Assembly (NCBI RefSeq): GCF_900499005.1
Contig: NZ_LS991317.1
Location: 222,737 to 286,736, forward strand
Source of the DNA: Actinomyces culturomici
Lineage (GTDB): Bacteria > Actinomycetota > Actinomycetes > Actinomycetales > Actinomycetaceae
Reading direction: 5' to 3'
Length of the DNA stretch: 64,000 nucleotides
Shown here: in pieces, positions 24,291 through 32,330 of the stretch
Layout of the letters: each line of letters opens with the position of its first letter
Numbering within the stretch: position 1 is the first letter of the stretch
The notes under the pieces: model-generated
Databases searched by the model: none
The model's input: only the letters and a program-made list of their open reading frames with translations
Told to the model about the DNA's origin: nothing
Program-made: the position numbers and the translations under genes

Positions 24291-25916
24291 ATGACGATGG
24301 AGAAGCAGCCCTTCGCGATCACCCTCAACGTCGGCTCGTCGTTGGCGAACGAGACCGGGTCGTGGCGCACCGAGCGCCCGATCTACGTCGACCTCCTCCC
24401 GCCGTGCAACAAGGCGTGCCCGGCCGGGGAGAACATCCAGCAGTGGCTCTACCACGCGGAGGAGGGCGACTACCGGGCGGCCTGGCGCGAGATCATGGTG
24501 AACAACCCCATGCCCGCGACGATGGGGCGCGTCTGCTACCACCCGTGCCAGACCGCGTGCAATCGCGCGCAGGTCGACGAGGCCGTCGGCATCAATGCGA
24601 TCGAGCGCTTCCTCGGCGACAAGGCGATCGAGCAGGGCTGGACCGTGCACGTCGAGGCTCCCGACTCCGGGAAGTCCGTCCTCATCGTCGGCGCCGGCCC
24701 CTCCGGTCTGTCGGCCGCCTACCACCTGCGCCTCGCCGGCCACCGCGTCCACATCAAGGAGGCCGGCCCGATGGCCGGCGGCATGATGCGCTTCGGCATC
24801 CCCGCCTACCGCCTCCCCCGCGGCGTCCTCGACGCCGAGATCCGCCGGATCACCGACATGGGCGTCACCATCGAGTACGGCGCGAAGGTGGAGAACATCG
24901 AGGACGAGGTCGGCAAGTGGGACGCGATCTTCCTCGCCGTCGGCGCCCACATCGGCCGCCGCGCCTACATCCCGGCGGGCGAGTCGGCGAAGATCATGGA
25001 CGCCGTCTCCGTCCTCGAGGGCGTCGAGACCGGCGAGAAGCCGATGCTCGGCCGCCGCGTCGTCGTCTACGGCGGCGGCAACACGGCGATCGACATGGCC
25101 CGCACCGCGAAGCGCCTCGGCGCGTCCGAGGCGATCATCGTCTACCGGCGCACACGCGACCGCATGCCCGCCCACGACTCCGAGGTCGCCGAGGCCGAGG
25201 AGGAGGGCATCATGATGCGGTGGCTGTCGACGATCAAGCACGTCGACGGCGGCACGATGACGATCGAGAAGATGGAGCTCGACGAGTCGGGCTTCCCGCA
25301 GCCGACCGGCGAGTTCGAGGAGCTCGGCGCCGACTCCCTCATCATGGCGCTCGGCCAGGAGGCCGACCTCTCGCTCATCGAGGACGCCGAGGGCATCGAG
25401 ATCGACGACGGCGTCGTCCGCGTCAGCGACCAGATGATGACGGGCATCGAGGGCGTCTTCGCCGGCGGCGACATGGTCCCCTCCGAGCGGACCGTCACCG
25501 TCGCGATCGGCCACGGCAAGAAGGCATCGCGCTACATCGACGCCTACCTGCGCGGCACGACCTACCAGCCGGCGCCCAAGCACGGCGACGCGGAGTTCTC
25601 CCGCATGACGACGTGGTACTACGCCGACGCCCCGCACCAGGTCCGTGCGAAGCTCGAGGGAGCCCGCCGAGCCTCCACCTTCGACGAGGTCGTCCAGGGC
25701 CTCGACGAGGAATCCGCCCTCTTCGAGGCGCGCCGCTGCATGTCCTGCAGCAACTGCTTCGGGTGCGACAACTGCTTCGGCGTGTGTCCGGACAACGCGA
25801 TCACGAAGATCAGGCCCGGCGAGTACGAGTTCAAGTACGACTACTGCAAGGGCTGCGGCGTGTGCGCCGAGGAGTGCCCCTGCGGTGCGATCTCGATGGT
25901 GCCCGAGCAGGTGTAG
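24291..25916 (+). CDS. GltD-like FAD/NAD(P) oxidoreductase fused to a two-cluster ferredoxin (POR electron-transfer subunit)
   Basis: A 541-residue protein. The N-terminal Cys-rich domain (PCNKACPAGENIQQWLYHA, CYHPCQTACNR, about 39-92) is that of glutamate-synthase small subunits and holds Fe-S clusters. FAD is bound at VLIVGAGPSGLSAAYHL (about 129-145) and NAD(P) at RRVVVYGGGNTAIDMARTAK (about 255-274), with a closing GVFAGGDMVPSERTVT. The C-terminus (about 475-541) is a 2[4Fe-4S] module: CMSCSNCFGCDNCFGVCP and YCKGCGVCAEECPCGAISM, equivalent to the POR delta subunit. Inferred role: passes electrons between the 2-oxoacid oxidoreductase and NAD(P)(H) without free ferredoxin. It starts 4 bases after porB. 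Confidence 0.88.
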   Translation: MTMEKQPFAITLNVGSSLANETGSWRTERPIYVDLLPPCNKACPAGENIQQWLYHAEEGDYRAAWREIMVNNPMPATMGRVCYHPCQTACNRAQVDEAVGINAIERFLGDKAIEQGWTVHVEAPDSGKSVLIVGAGPSGLSAAYHLRLAGHRVHIKEAGPMAGGMMRFGIPAYRLPRGVLDAEIRRITDMGVTIEYGAKVENIEDEVGKWDAIFLAVGAHIGRRAYIPAGESAKIMDAVSVLEGVETGEKPMLGRRVVVYGGGNTAIDMARTAKRLGASEAIIVYRRTRDRMPAHDSEVAEAEEEGIMMRWLSTIKHVDGGTMTIEKMELDESGFPQPTGEFEELGADSLIMALGQEADLSLIEDAEGIEIDDGVVRVSDQMMTGIEGVFAGGDMVPSERTVTVAIGHGKKASRYIDAYLRGTTYQPAPKHGDAEFSRMTTWYYADAPHQVRAKLEGARRASTFDEVVQGLDEESALFEARRCMSCSNCFGCDNCFGVCPDNAITKIRPGEYEFKYDYCKGCGVCAEECPCGAISMVPEQV

Positions 25917-25935
25917 GAGTTCGCTTCGCGCGCTG

Positions 25936-25970
25936 GGGGGTCCTGATGCTCGATGACCATCAGGACCCCC
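25936..25970. terminator. Bidirectional terminator after the POR operon
   Basis: gggggtcctgatg (25936-25948 region) pairs with catcaggaccccc (ending 25970): a perfect 13-bp stem with a 9-base loop, 20 bases after the POR operon and 10 bases before the end of the convergent fic gene. Confidence 0.8.
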
Positions 25971-25980
25971 GACTCGTCCA

Positions 25981-27405
25981 TCACGGAAGTTCACCCGACC
26001 GATCGGAATGCGAAGAGAGTTTCGGTCGTGCGGTCCGCTCTCGGCCCTCCCATTGGCCGTTCTCGATTCTCTCGACGAGATCGTCGTCGGGGAACCACGT
26101 GACGGTCTTCCCGACTTTCGCGGACTTGAGATAACCGCGATCTTGAAGGAGCTGCAGGTCGGAACGGGCGGTCTGGTTCGAGACGCCGTGCGTGCGCTGA
26201 TGCTCGGCGACCGTCGTCGTCGCGCCCGGATCACGGGCGAAGGCCTCGAGCAGCGCGATCTGACGGTGGTTGAGGCCGGACCCTCGCAGCTTCATCCCGA
26301 TTCTGCGCACCTCGTCGGTCTTGCGCACGAGGTAGGCGTCGAGGTCTGTGATCGCTTGATCGACGACTCTGGCCTGCTCGAGAAGGAAGTACGTCAAGTC
26401 TCCCTCGTCCTGCTCGGTGAACAGGAAGCTGCGCGCATACCTCGACGGCGCTTGAAGAAGCAGTCGGGAGATCGAGAGGAACTCCGTGAGGAAGAAGCCC
26501 TGATTGAGCATCGACCAGTAGAAGATCGCCCTGGCGGTTCGCCCATTCCCGTCGGCGAAGTAGTGGTCGTACCCCATCATGAAGTGAAGCGTCATCGCTC
26601 GAACCAGGGCGGGGACGTACGGACCGTCATCAGCCGATCCCGCGTTGGCGAATTCGCACAGCGCCTCCATTCGCGCGGGGAGCTCCTCCGCACGCGGCGG
26701 CGCATGAAGGATTTGATCCTCCCCCAGGTCCCCCACGACGCGCACTCGGGCGTCTCCGGGCCGTTGCACCCGTCCGGCGTCATTCGGATCGTCGAGCGTT
26801 CCGTTCGTGACCCTCTTGTGAATCTCCCGAATCAGCTGAGGAGTCAGAGGTTCGCTTCTCAATTCGGTGATCGTCTTCATCGCGAGGAAATTATTGAGGA
26901 TCATCCGTTCGGAACGATCCTTCGGAGGCCGGTTCTCCCTCAGCATCCGTTTCGCGTCGACCCTTGAGGTCGCCGCTCCCTCGAGTTGGGACGAGGTCAT
27001 CGACTCTTCGATGAGGGAACGGACGAGGTAGCGATTGCGGGTCGTCGGGTTGGCGACCGGCTCGGGCAGCTCGATCTGTCCACGAGCGCGCGCGGAGATC
27101 TCGTCGATCAATCGGAGGAGCGGGTCGGGGAGGTTGAAGGTGAGGGGCTCGCCGTTCTTCAAGGTGAGCGGGAGCGAACGCGCCGTCGCGAGGCGCGCCG
27201 ATCGAACGGCGACCCACCATTCCTTCGTGGTGAATCCGGCGGGCGGTTGATGTCGGAAGAACCATTCCCACGGGTGGTAGGCGGGATCATCCGCCAGCGT
27301 CTTCGAGGTGAGGACATCGACGAAATGGCGCCGATCATCGCATTCGTCGAGGATTTCGCGCTCCAGGTCGGCCAGCGATGCCGGCGGCGGTACGGGAATC
27401 TTCAT
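25981..27405 (-). CDS. Fic-family AMP transferase with N-terminal inhibitory helix and C-terminal winged HTH
   Basis: A 474-residue protein. The catalytic loop FADGNGRTAR (283-292) matches HPFxDGNGRxxR except that the first residues are HYF (His281 present). SSQLEG at 138-143 matches the inhibitory motif (S/T)xxxE(G/N), so this is a class II, self-inhibited Fic enzyme in which Glu142 would block the ATP gamma-phosphate. Residues 400-474 form a DeoR/Lrp-like winged helix (TTVAEHQRTHGVSNQTARSD). Known: Fic enzymes AMPylate proteins. Together with the palindrome over its start, this suggests autoregulation. The gene is visibly less GC-rich than its neighbours. Confidence 0.9.
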   Translation of the reverse strand: MKIPVPPPASLADLEREILDECDDRRHFVDVLTSKTLADDPAYHPWEWFFRHQPPAGFTTKEWWVAVRSARLATARSLPLTLKNGEPLTFNLPDPLLRLIDEISARARGQIELPEPVANPTTRNRYLVRSLIEESMTSSQLEGAATSRVDAKRMLRENRPPKDRSERMILNNFLAMKTITELRSEPLTPQLIREIHKRVTNGTLDDPNDAGRVQRPGDARVRVVGDLGEDQILHAPPRAEELPARMEALCEFANAGSADDGPYVPALVRAMTLHFMMGYDHYFADGNGRTARAIFYWSMLNQGFFLTEFLSISRLLLQAPSRYARSFLFTEQDEGDLTYFLLEQARVVDQAITDLDAYLVRKTDEVRRIGMKLRGSGLNHRQIALLEAFARDPGATTTVAEHQRTHGVSNQTARSDLQLLQDRGYLKSAKVGKTVTWFPDDDLVERIENGQWEGRERTARPKLSSHSDRSGELP

Positions 27406-27409
27406 CTCG

Positions 27410-27460
27410 CATCTCCTAACATCTCCTAATTTAGCGCAAATTAGGAGATGTTAGGAGATG
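27410..27460 (-). promoter_or_regulatory. 51-base perfect palindrome covering the fic ribosome-binding site
   Basis: Two 23-base arms (27410-27432 and 27438-27460) are perfectly complementary around agcgc. Each arm is itself two near-copies of atctcctaac/t, so the site offers four half-sites. On the minus strand the inner aggag of the proximal arm lies about 6 bases before the fic ATG (27405) and is the only Shine-Dalgarno. It can act as a DNA operator for the Fic winged-helix domain, or as an RNA hairpin that hides the ribosome site. Confidence 0.85.
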
Positions 27461-27508
27461 TGGTCACCCAGGCCCGAGGCCCCTCGACTCCCCTTCATGG
27501 GGCACGCC

Positions 27509-27525
27509 GCCCCGCCCTCGTCGAT
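27509..27525. repeat. Dispersed GC-rich motif, exact copy
   Basis: gccccgccctcgtcgat is the reverse complement of the 17-base motif seen at 3843-3859. It lies between the fic operator and the sugar porter gene, next to ctccccttcatggggc, a small hairpin. Confidence 0.65.
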
Positions 27526-27591
27526 CGGGCGGAAACCGCACGGGTTCCGGGGAAATCGACGCGAGCAGGCCCTTCGGGGCAGGATGAGGGC

Positions 27592-29178
27592 ATGACGCAC
27601 AGCGCAGTGGGCGCGCCGAGTGGCGCGCCGTCCGACGAAGAGCTCCAACGCCTCGTCGAGACCACCCCCGCCGCGGGCAAGAAGCGCAGCATCGCGCTCC
27701 TCGCGGCCGTCGCGACCTTCGGGTCCCTCCTCTTCGGGTACGACACCGGCGTGATCGCCGGGGCCCTCCCCTACATGTACATGCCGGGAACTGCCGGCGG
27801 CCTCGGCCTCAACGAGTTCGACGAGGGCCTCGTCGGCGCGTTCCTCGCCGTCGGCGCCGCGTTCGGCGCGATCCTCGGCGGGCGCCTCTCCGACCGCTAC
27901 GGCCGGAGGCACAACATCCTCCTCCTCGCCGCGATCTTCCTCGTCGGGACGATCGGATGCACCCTCTCCCCGAACATCCCGATCCTCCTCGTCTTCCGCT
28001 TCGTCCTCGGCTGGGCGGTCGGCGGCGCTTCGGCGACCGTGCCGATCTACCTCTCCGAGTCCGCGCCCACGCGCGTGCGCGGCCAGCTCGTCGCCCTCGA
28101 TCAGTTCATGATCGTGTTCGGCCAGCTCCTCGCCTACTCGATGAACGCAGCCCTCTCGCACGCGCACGGCGGCCCCCAGGTGACGACCGCGGACGGTCAG
28201 AGCCTCTCGTGGGACCAGGCGTCGACGATGGCGAACCTCGCGATCGCGAGCGGCAACGGCGCGGCCTGGCGCTGGATGCTCGTCCTCGCGACGATCCCGG
28301 CGATCTGCCTGTGGATCGGCATGCGGATGATGCCCGAATCCGGCCGCTGGTACGCCGCGAACCTCCATTACGCGGAGGCGATCGGCTCCCTCAAGCGGAT
28401 TCGCGACCCGAAGCTCGACGACATCGCCGGCGAGGTCCGCGAGATGATCGACCTCCACGAGCGCCAGGAGAACGAGGGCAAGTGGTCCCTACGCCGCACG
28501 CTTTCGGTGAAGTGGACCCGCCGCCTCACGCTCATCGGCATCGGCCTCGCGTGCTTCGACCAGCTCACCGGCATCAACACGGCGATGTACTACCTGCCGA
28601 AGATCCTCCACGCCGCAGGCTTCTCGACGACCGACTCGATCTCCCTCAACGTCATCACGGGCGCGGTCGCCACCGTCGGCGCGGCCTTCGGCCTTTGGCT
28701 CGTCGGGCGCCTCCAGCGCCGTCACGTCGGCATTTACCAGGAATCGGGCGTCACCTTCTTCCTCTTCAGCCTCGCCCTCGTCTTCGCCTTCGGAATCGCG
28801 CCCTACACGCTCGCCGACGGGACGATCTCGGCGGACATCCCGGCGTTCCTCCCCTGGCTCGTCGTCGTCCTCGTGTCCCTCTTCGTCTTCGCGAAGCAGT
28901 CGGGCACGGTGAACTGGGTCCTCGTCTCGGAGATCTTCCCCTCGCGCATCCGCGGGGTCGCACAGGGCTTCGCGGTCGGGTGTGGCTGGCTGATGAACGC
29001 CGTCGTCTCCTATGTGTTCCCGGTGATGATCGCCCACCTCGGCGCGGCGTGGACCTACGCAGCCTTCGGCGCGATCAACGTCGTCTCCCTCTGCTTCTAC
29101 CTCTTCATCGTCCCCGAGACGAAGGGGACGTCGCTCGAGCGCCTCGAGGAGTCCTTCGCCGCGAAGTACGGGGAGTGA
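27592..29178 (+). CDS. MFS sugar porter family transporter
   Basis: A 528-residue protein with 12 predicted membrane helices. Family signatures are FGYDTGVIAGALPYM in helix 1, GGRLSDRYGRRHNILLLAA, YLSESAPTRVRGQLVALDQF, FDQLTGINTAMYYLPKI (the QxxxGINxxxYY sugar-site pattern) and FIVPETKGTSLERLEE at the end. Known substrates in the family are glucose, xylose, arabinose and inositol by proton symport; which one is not decidable. A 48-residue upstream extension of the frame was rejected because ATG 27592 follows aggatgaggg. Confidence 0.92.
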   Translation: MTHSAVGAPSGAPSDEELQRLVETTPAAGKKRSIALLAAVATFGSLLFGYDTGVIAGALPYMYMPGTAGGLGLNEFDEGLVGAFLAVGAAFGAILGGRLSDRYGRRHNILLLAAIFLVGTIGCTLSPNIPILLVFRFVLGWAVGGASATVPIYLSESAPTRVRGQLVALDQFMIVFGQLLAYSMNAALSHAHGGPQVTTADGQSLSWDQASTMANLAIASGNGAAWRWMLVLATIPAICLWIGMRMMPESGRWYAANLHYAEAIGSLKRIRDPKLDDIAGEVREMIDLHERQENEGKWSLRRTLSVKWTRRLTLIGIGLACFDQLTGINTAMYYLPKILHAAGFSTTDSISLNVITGAVATVGAAFGLWLVGRLQRRHVGIYQESGVTFFLFSLALVFAFGIAPYTLADGTISADIPAFLPWLVVVLVSLFVFAKQSGTVNWVLVSEIFPSRIRGVAQGFAVGCGWLMNAVVSYVFPVMIAHLGAAWTYAAFGAINVVSLCFYLFIVPETKGTSLERLEESFAAKYGE

Positions 29179-29234
29179 CCTCCTCCCGCTCCTCCTCGTT
29201 CACGAGGCCGGGGCAGGGCGTCCATTCGAGGGGA

Positions 29235-29265
29235 GCGGCCGGAGCCCATGGCGGGTTCCGGCCGC
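29235..29265. terminator. Terminator hairpin between sugar porter and tetR
   Basis: gcggccggagccc pairs with cgggttccggccgc-type sequence with one mismatch around a short atgg-type loop, 57 bases after the porter stop. The convergent tetR gene ends 32 bases further on, so it may serve both. A variant of the dispersed motif (cgttcacgaggccggggc) precedes it at 29197-29214. Confidence 0.65.
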
Positions 29266-29296
29266 TTCGTCGTGCGCGGGACGTGTGCCGGGCGCG

Positions 29297-29896
29297 TCAG
29301 CGAGGGGCGAGGACCGTGCGGGCGATCAACGCCCACTCCTCGACCGGATCGAACCCGTCTCGGTTGCGGAGCCAGCGCAGCTGAAGACCGTCCATGAGGG
29401 AGAGGACGAAGCGGGCGCGCTGCTCGGGGGGAAGGTCGAGGTCCGAGCGTACGGCGGCGAAAGAGGCGAGCACGCGCCTCTCCCTCGCTTCGAAGTAGTC
29501 GTGCGCCGGATGATCGGGCTGAAGGGCCTCGGCGTCGAGGATCGCGTAAAGGGCGACGATCTCCGGCTGCGTGGAGTTGCGCGCGACGAGCGCCGCGCAG
29601 AAGTCGAGGAGAGGGATTTCGGGAAGGCGGTCGTAGAGCTCATCGACGGGCACTCCGAGCAGCTCGGCCAGCGCCTCTCGGTCGCGCTCGTCGCGCCGCT
29701 CGAGGACGGAGAGAAGGAGCCCTTCCTTCGTCCCGAAGTAGTGGAGGACGGCGGTGTCGCTGATACCGCACTCGCCGGCGATGTCCTGCAGGGACACGCC
29801 CCAGTAGCCGCGCTCGCCGATGAGGCGCGTCGCGACGTCGACGATCTGCGCGCGGCGCTGCTCGGCGGGAAGCCGCAGCCGTTTGGGTTTCTGCAT
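29297..29896 (-). CDS. TetR/AcrR-family transcriptional regulator
   Basis: A 199-residue repressor from ATG 29896, which is preceded by gaggaccacg; ATG 29926 would add ten residues. The N-terminal helix-turn-helix reads RAQIVDVATRLIGERGYWGVSLQ / DIAGECGISDTAVLHYFGTKEGLL, near-canonical for TetR. The C-terminal domain is a helical ligand pocket with the YALLDAEALQPDHPAHDYF-like stretch typical of BetI/TetR_C_6 members. It is divergent from the GH3 operon and an 18-base palindrome overlaps that operon's promoter. It is the likely repressor; the inducer is unknown. Confidence 0.88.
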   Translation of the reverse strand: MQKPKRLRLPAEQRRAQIVDVATRLIGERGYWGVSLQDIAGECGISDTAVLHYFGTKEGLLLSVLERRDERDREALAELLGVPVDELYDRLPEIPLLDFCAALVARNSTQPEIVALYAILDAEALQPDHPAHDYFEARERRVLASFAAVRSDLDLPPEQRARFVLSLMDGLQLRWLRNRDGFDPVEEWALIARTVLAPR

Positions 29897-29977
29897 CGTG
29901 GTCCTCACTGTGTCGAGCTCATTCACCCTACGTCACTGGCTCGGGCCGAGGCGCTCCGAATCGGAATCGGAGGACCG

Positions 29978-30007
29978 TTGACATCTCGCGCACGACGGGC
30001 TTACGAT
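29978..30007 (+). promoter_or_regulatory. Sigma-A-type promoter of the GH3-MFS-TSUP operon
   Basis: TTGACA (29978-29983) is followed after 18 bases by TACGAT (30002-30007), a good vegetative promoter for a high-GC actinobacterium. Transcription would begin near 30014, just before the palindromic operator, and the GH3 start codon is at 30064. Confidence 0.75.
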
Positions 30008-30014
30008 CCTCGTA

Positions 30015-30032
30015 ACTTGGTAGTCACCAAGT
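30015..30032. promoter_or_regulatory. 18-base TetR-type operator
   Basis: acttggt (30015-30021) and accaagt (30026-30032) form a perfect inverted repeat around agtc. It sits at the expected transcription start, where a bound repressor would block initiation. The divergent tetR gene is the obvious candidate. Confidence 0.75.
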
Positions 30033-30063
30033 ACAAACTTACTCGATGACGAGGAGATGCGAG

Positions 30064-32289
30064 ATGTCCGCACCGACGCGGTCTCGACAGCCACTGGAGT
30101 CGGAGCCCCGTGAAGGCAGCGCGTTCGCCGACGCGGTTCGCCGCGTGCGCGGGGGCGCAGACGCTTCCGAGGAGGCGGCGCGACTCGTCGAACAGCTCGA
30201 CGAACCCGAGCGCCTCGACGTGCTCACCGGCGCCGTCCCGTTCTGGGAGGGGCGCGCGAGCATCATGCACGAGGGGTACAACCACTTCCCCTACCCCGCC
30301 GGTCGGAACGAGCACCTCGGCATCCCCGGTATCGCCTTCATCGACGGACCCCGCGGCGTCGTCGTCGGGAACGCCACCGCCTTCCCCGTCTCGATGGCCC
30401 GGGGCGCCACCTGGGACGACGCCCTCGAAGAGGAGATCGGCACCGCGATCGGCCGCGAGCTGCGCGCCTCCAAGGGCAACTTCTTCGGCGGCGTCTGCAT
30501 CAACCTCCCCCGCCACCCCGCGTGGGGGCGCATTCAGGAGACCTACTCCGACCAGACCGTCCTCCTCGGCCGCATGGGAGCGGCACTCGTCCGCGGCGTC
30601 CAACCGAACGCGATGCCCTGCGTCAAGCACTTCGCCCTCAACTCGATGGAGAACGCCCGCTTCGACGTCGACGTCCTCTGCGACGAGGCGACGCTCCATG
30701 AGGACTTCCTCCCCCACTTCAAGACCGCGATCGACGCCGGCGCCGACTCCGTCATGTGCGCGTACAACTCGATCAACGGCCACTGGGCCTCCGAGAACCG
30801 CGAACTCCTCACCGACGTCCTCCGCGAGGACTGGGGCTTCGACGGCTTCGTCGTCTCCGATTTCATTTGGGCGATCCGCGATGCCGCCGCCTCCTTGGAG
30901 GCCGGCCTGGATCTCGAGACCCCCTTCGCCCAGCTCCGCGCTCAGAATCTCCCCGCCGCCCTCGCCGAGGGCACCGCGACTGCCGCGGCGGTCGCGCGCA
31001 GCGCCGAGCGGATCGTCCGGGCCCAGCTCGACTACTACGCGCGGCGCGACGCCGCAGAACCCGATACCTCCGTCATCGCCTCGCCCGCGCACCGCGCGCT
31101 CGCGCGCCGGGCAGCCCGAGAGTCGATGGTCCTCCTGAGGAACCGTCCCGAGGGCGCCGAAAAGGTACCGGTCCTCCCCCTCGATCGCGCCGACCTTTCG
31201 AGCCTCGCCGTCATCGGACGGATCGCCGACGTCGAGAACCTCGGCGATCACGGCTCCTCGAACGTCCATGCCTCCGAGTCCCTCACACCAGCGGCGGGTC
31301 TTCGCGAGGCCCTTCCCGACTCCGAGGTGCGCGTCGACGACGGCTCCGACATCGAGCGGGCCGCTCGCCTCGCCGCCGACTCCGACGCCGCCGTCGTCGT
31401 CGTCGGCTACACCTTCGCCGAGGAGGGCGAATGGGTGAACGGGCGCGTCTACGCGCGCGACGACCTCATGGGCCTCTACCCGACGCCGAAGACCGATGAG
31501 GAGCGCGCCGTCCTCACCGACATGCTCAATCGTCTCGAGGCCGCTAAGGGCAAGGCCGAGGCCGGGGGCGATCGCGCGAGTCTCGGCCTCCCCGAGTCCG
31601 ACGTCGAGCTGATCCGCGCCGTCGCCGCGGCGAACCCGCGCACCGTCGTGGTCGTCGTCGCCGCCGGCGCCGTCCTCATGGCGGATTGGATCGACCTCCC
31701 GGCCGCCGTCGTCATGGGCTGGTACTCGGGAATGGAGGGCGGACGCGCCCTCGCCGATCTCCTCCTCGGGGACGCGGACTTCACCGGCCGCATGCCCTAC
31801 GCGATCCCCGCGTCCGCCGACGACCTCCCCGCCTTCGATCGCGACGCCCACGAGGTCGTCTACGACCGCTGGTACGGACAGCGCGGCATCGTCGCGAAGG
31901 GCGCCACCGCCCTCGTCCCCCTCGGATTCGGCCTCTCCTACGCGACGACCGCGATCGCCTCCGCGCACGGCTTCCTCCGCGACGCGACGCGCGCGACGCT
32001 CGCCGTCGACGTCGAGAACGCTTCCGACCGGGCGACCCGCGCCGTCGTCCAGGTCTACGGCACGCGCCTCGACGGCGAGCGGGCCGGAGAGCGCGAGCTC
32101 CTCGGATACGCGAGCCTCTCCCTCGAGCCGCTCGAGACCCGCGGCGCGACCGTCGACCTCGATCTCTCGCCGCTCGCGCACTGGGACTCGCAGACCCGGG
32201 CCCTCGTCCTCGATCCCGGTCGCATCCGCCTCGAGGCGGCCCGCTACTGGGGCGACCCCGACGCGATCGTCCTCGACATCGACCTCTGA
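30064..32289 (+). CDS. Glycoside hydrolase family 3 (beta-glucosidase-like)
   Basis: A 741-residue cytosolic enzyme (no signal peptide). The GH3 (alpha/beta)8 domain includes GIPGIAFIDGPRGVV, ACVKHFALNS-type CVKHFALNSMENAR and GFDGFVVSDFIW with the nucleophile Asp in SDF. The alpha/beta sandwich follows with AVIGRIADVENLGDHGSSNV, and a C-terminal FnIII-like domain starts at LGFGLSYATT. An insertion with GWYSGMEGGRALADLLLGD is typical. Probable substrate: an oligo-beta-glucoside brought in by the downstream MFS protein. Start ATG 30064 follows gaggag. Confidence 0.9.
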   Translation: MSAPTRSRQPLESEPREGSAFADAVRRVRGGADASEEAARLVEQLDEPERLDVLTGAVPFWEGRASIMHEGYNHFPYPAGRNEHLGIPGIAFIDGPRGVVVGNATAFPVSMARGATWDDALEEEIGTAIGRELRASKGNFFGGVCINLPRHPAWGRIQETYSDQTVLLGRMGAALVRGVQPNAMPCVKHFALNSMENARFDVDVLCDEATLHEDFLPHFKTAIDAGADSVMCAYNSINGHWASENRELLTDVLREDWGFDGFVVSDFIWAIRDAAASLEAGLDLETPFAQLRAQNLPAALAEGTATAAAVARSAERIVRAQLDYYARRDAAEPDTSVIASPAHRALARRAARESMVLLRNRPEGAEKVPVLPLDRADLSSLAVIGRIADVENLGDHGSSNVHASESLTPAAGLREALPDSEVRVDDGSDIERAARLAADSDAAVVVVGYTFAEEGEWVNGRVYARDDLMGLYPTPKTDEERAVLTDMLNRLEAAKGKAEAGGDRASLGLPESDVELIRAVAAANPRTVVVVVAAGAVLMADWIDLPAAVVMGWYSGMEGGRALADLLLGDADFTGRMPYAIPASADDLPAFDRDAHEVVYDRWYGQRGIVAKGATALVPLGFGLSYATTAIASAHGFLRDATRATLAVDVENASDRATRAVVQVYGTRLDGERAGERELLGYASLSLEPLETRGATVDLDLSPLAHWDSQTRALVLDPGRIRLEAARYWGDPDAIVLDIDL

Positions 32290-32330
32290 TCCCCAGACCC
32301 CTTCCACCCACTCAGAATCAACGGAGAATC

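Noticed and set aside
21644-24370. 908-codon minus-strand frame opposite the POR operon
   Set aside because: Antisense shadow of porC, porA and porB; no recognisable domain.
29897-29926. TetR start at ATG 29926
   Set aside because: ATG 29896 has a better ribosome site and starts closer to the conserved HTH; the longer form cannot be fully excluded.
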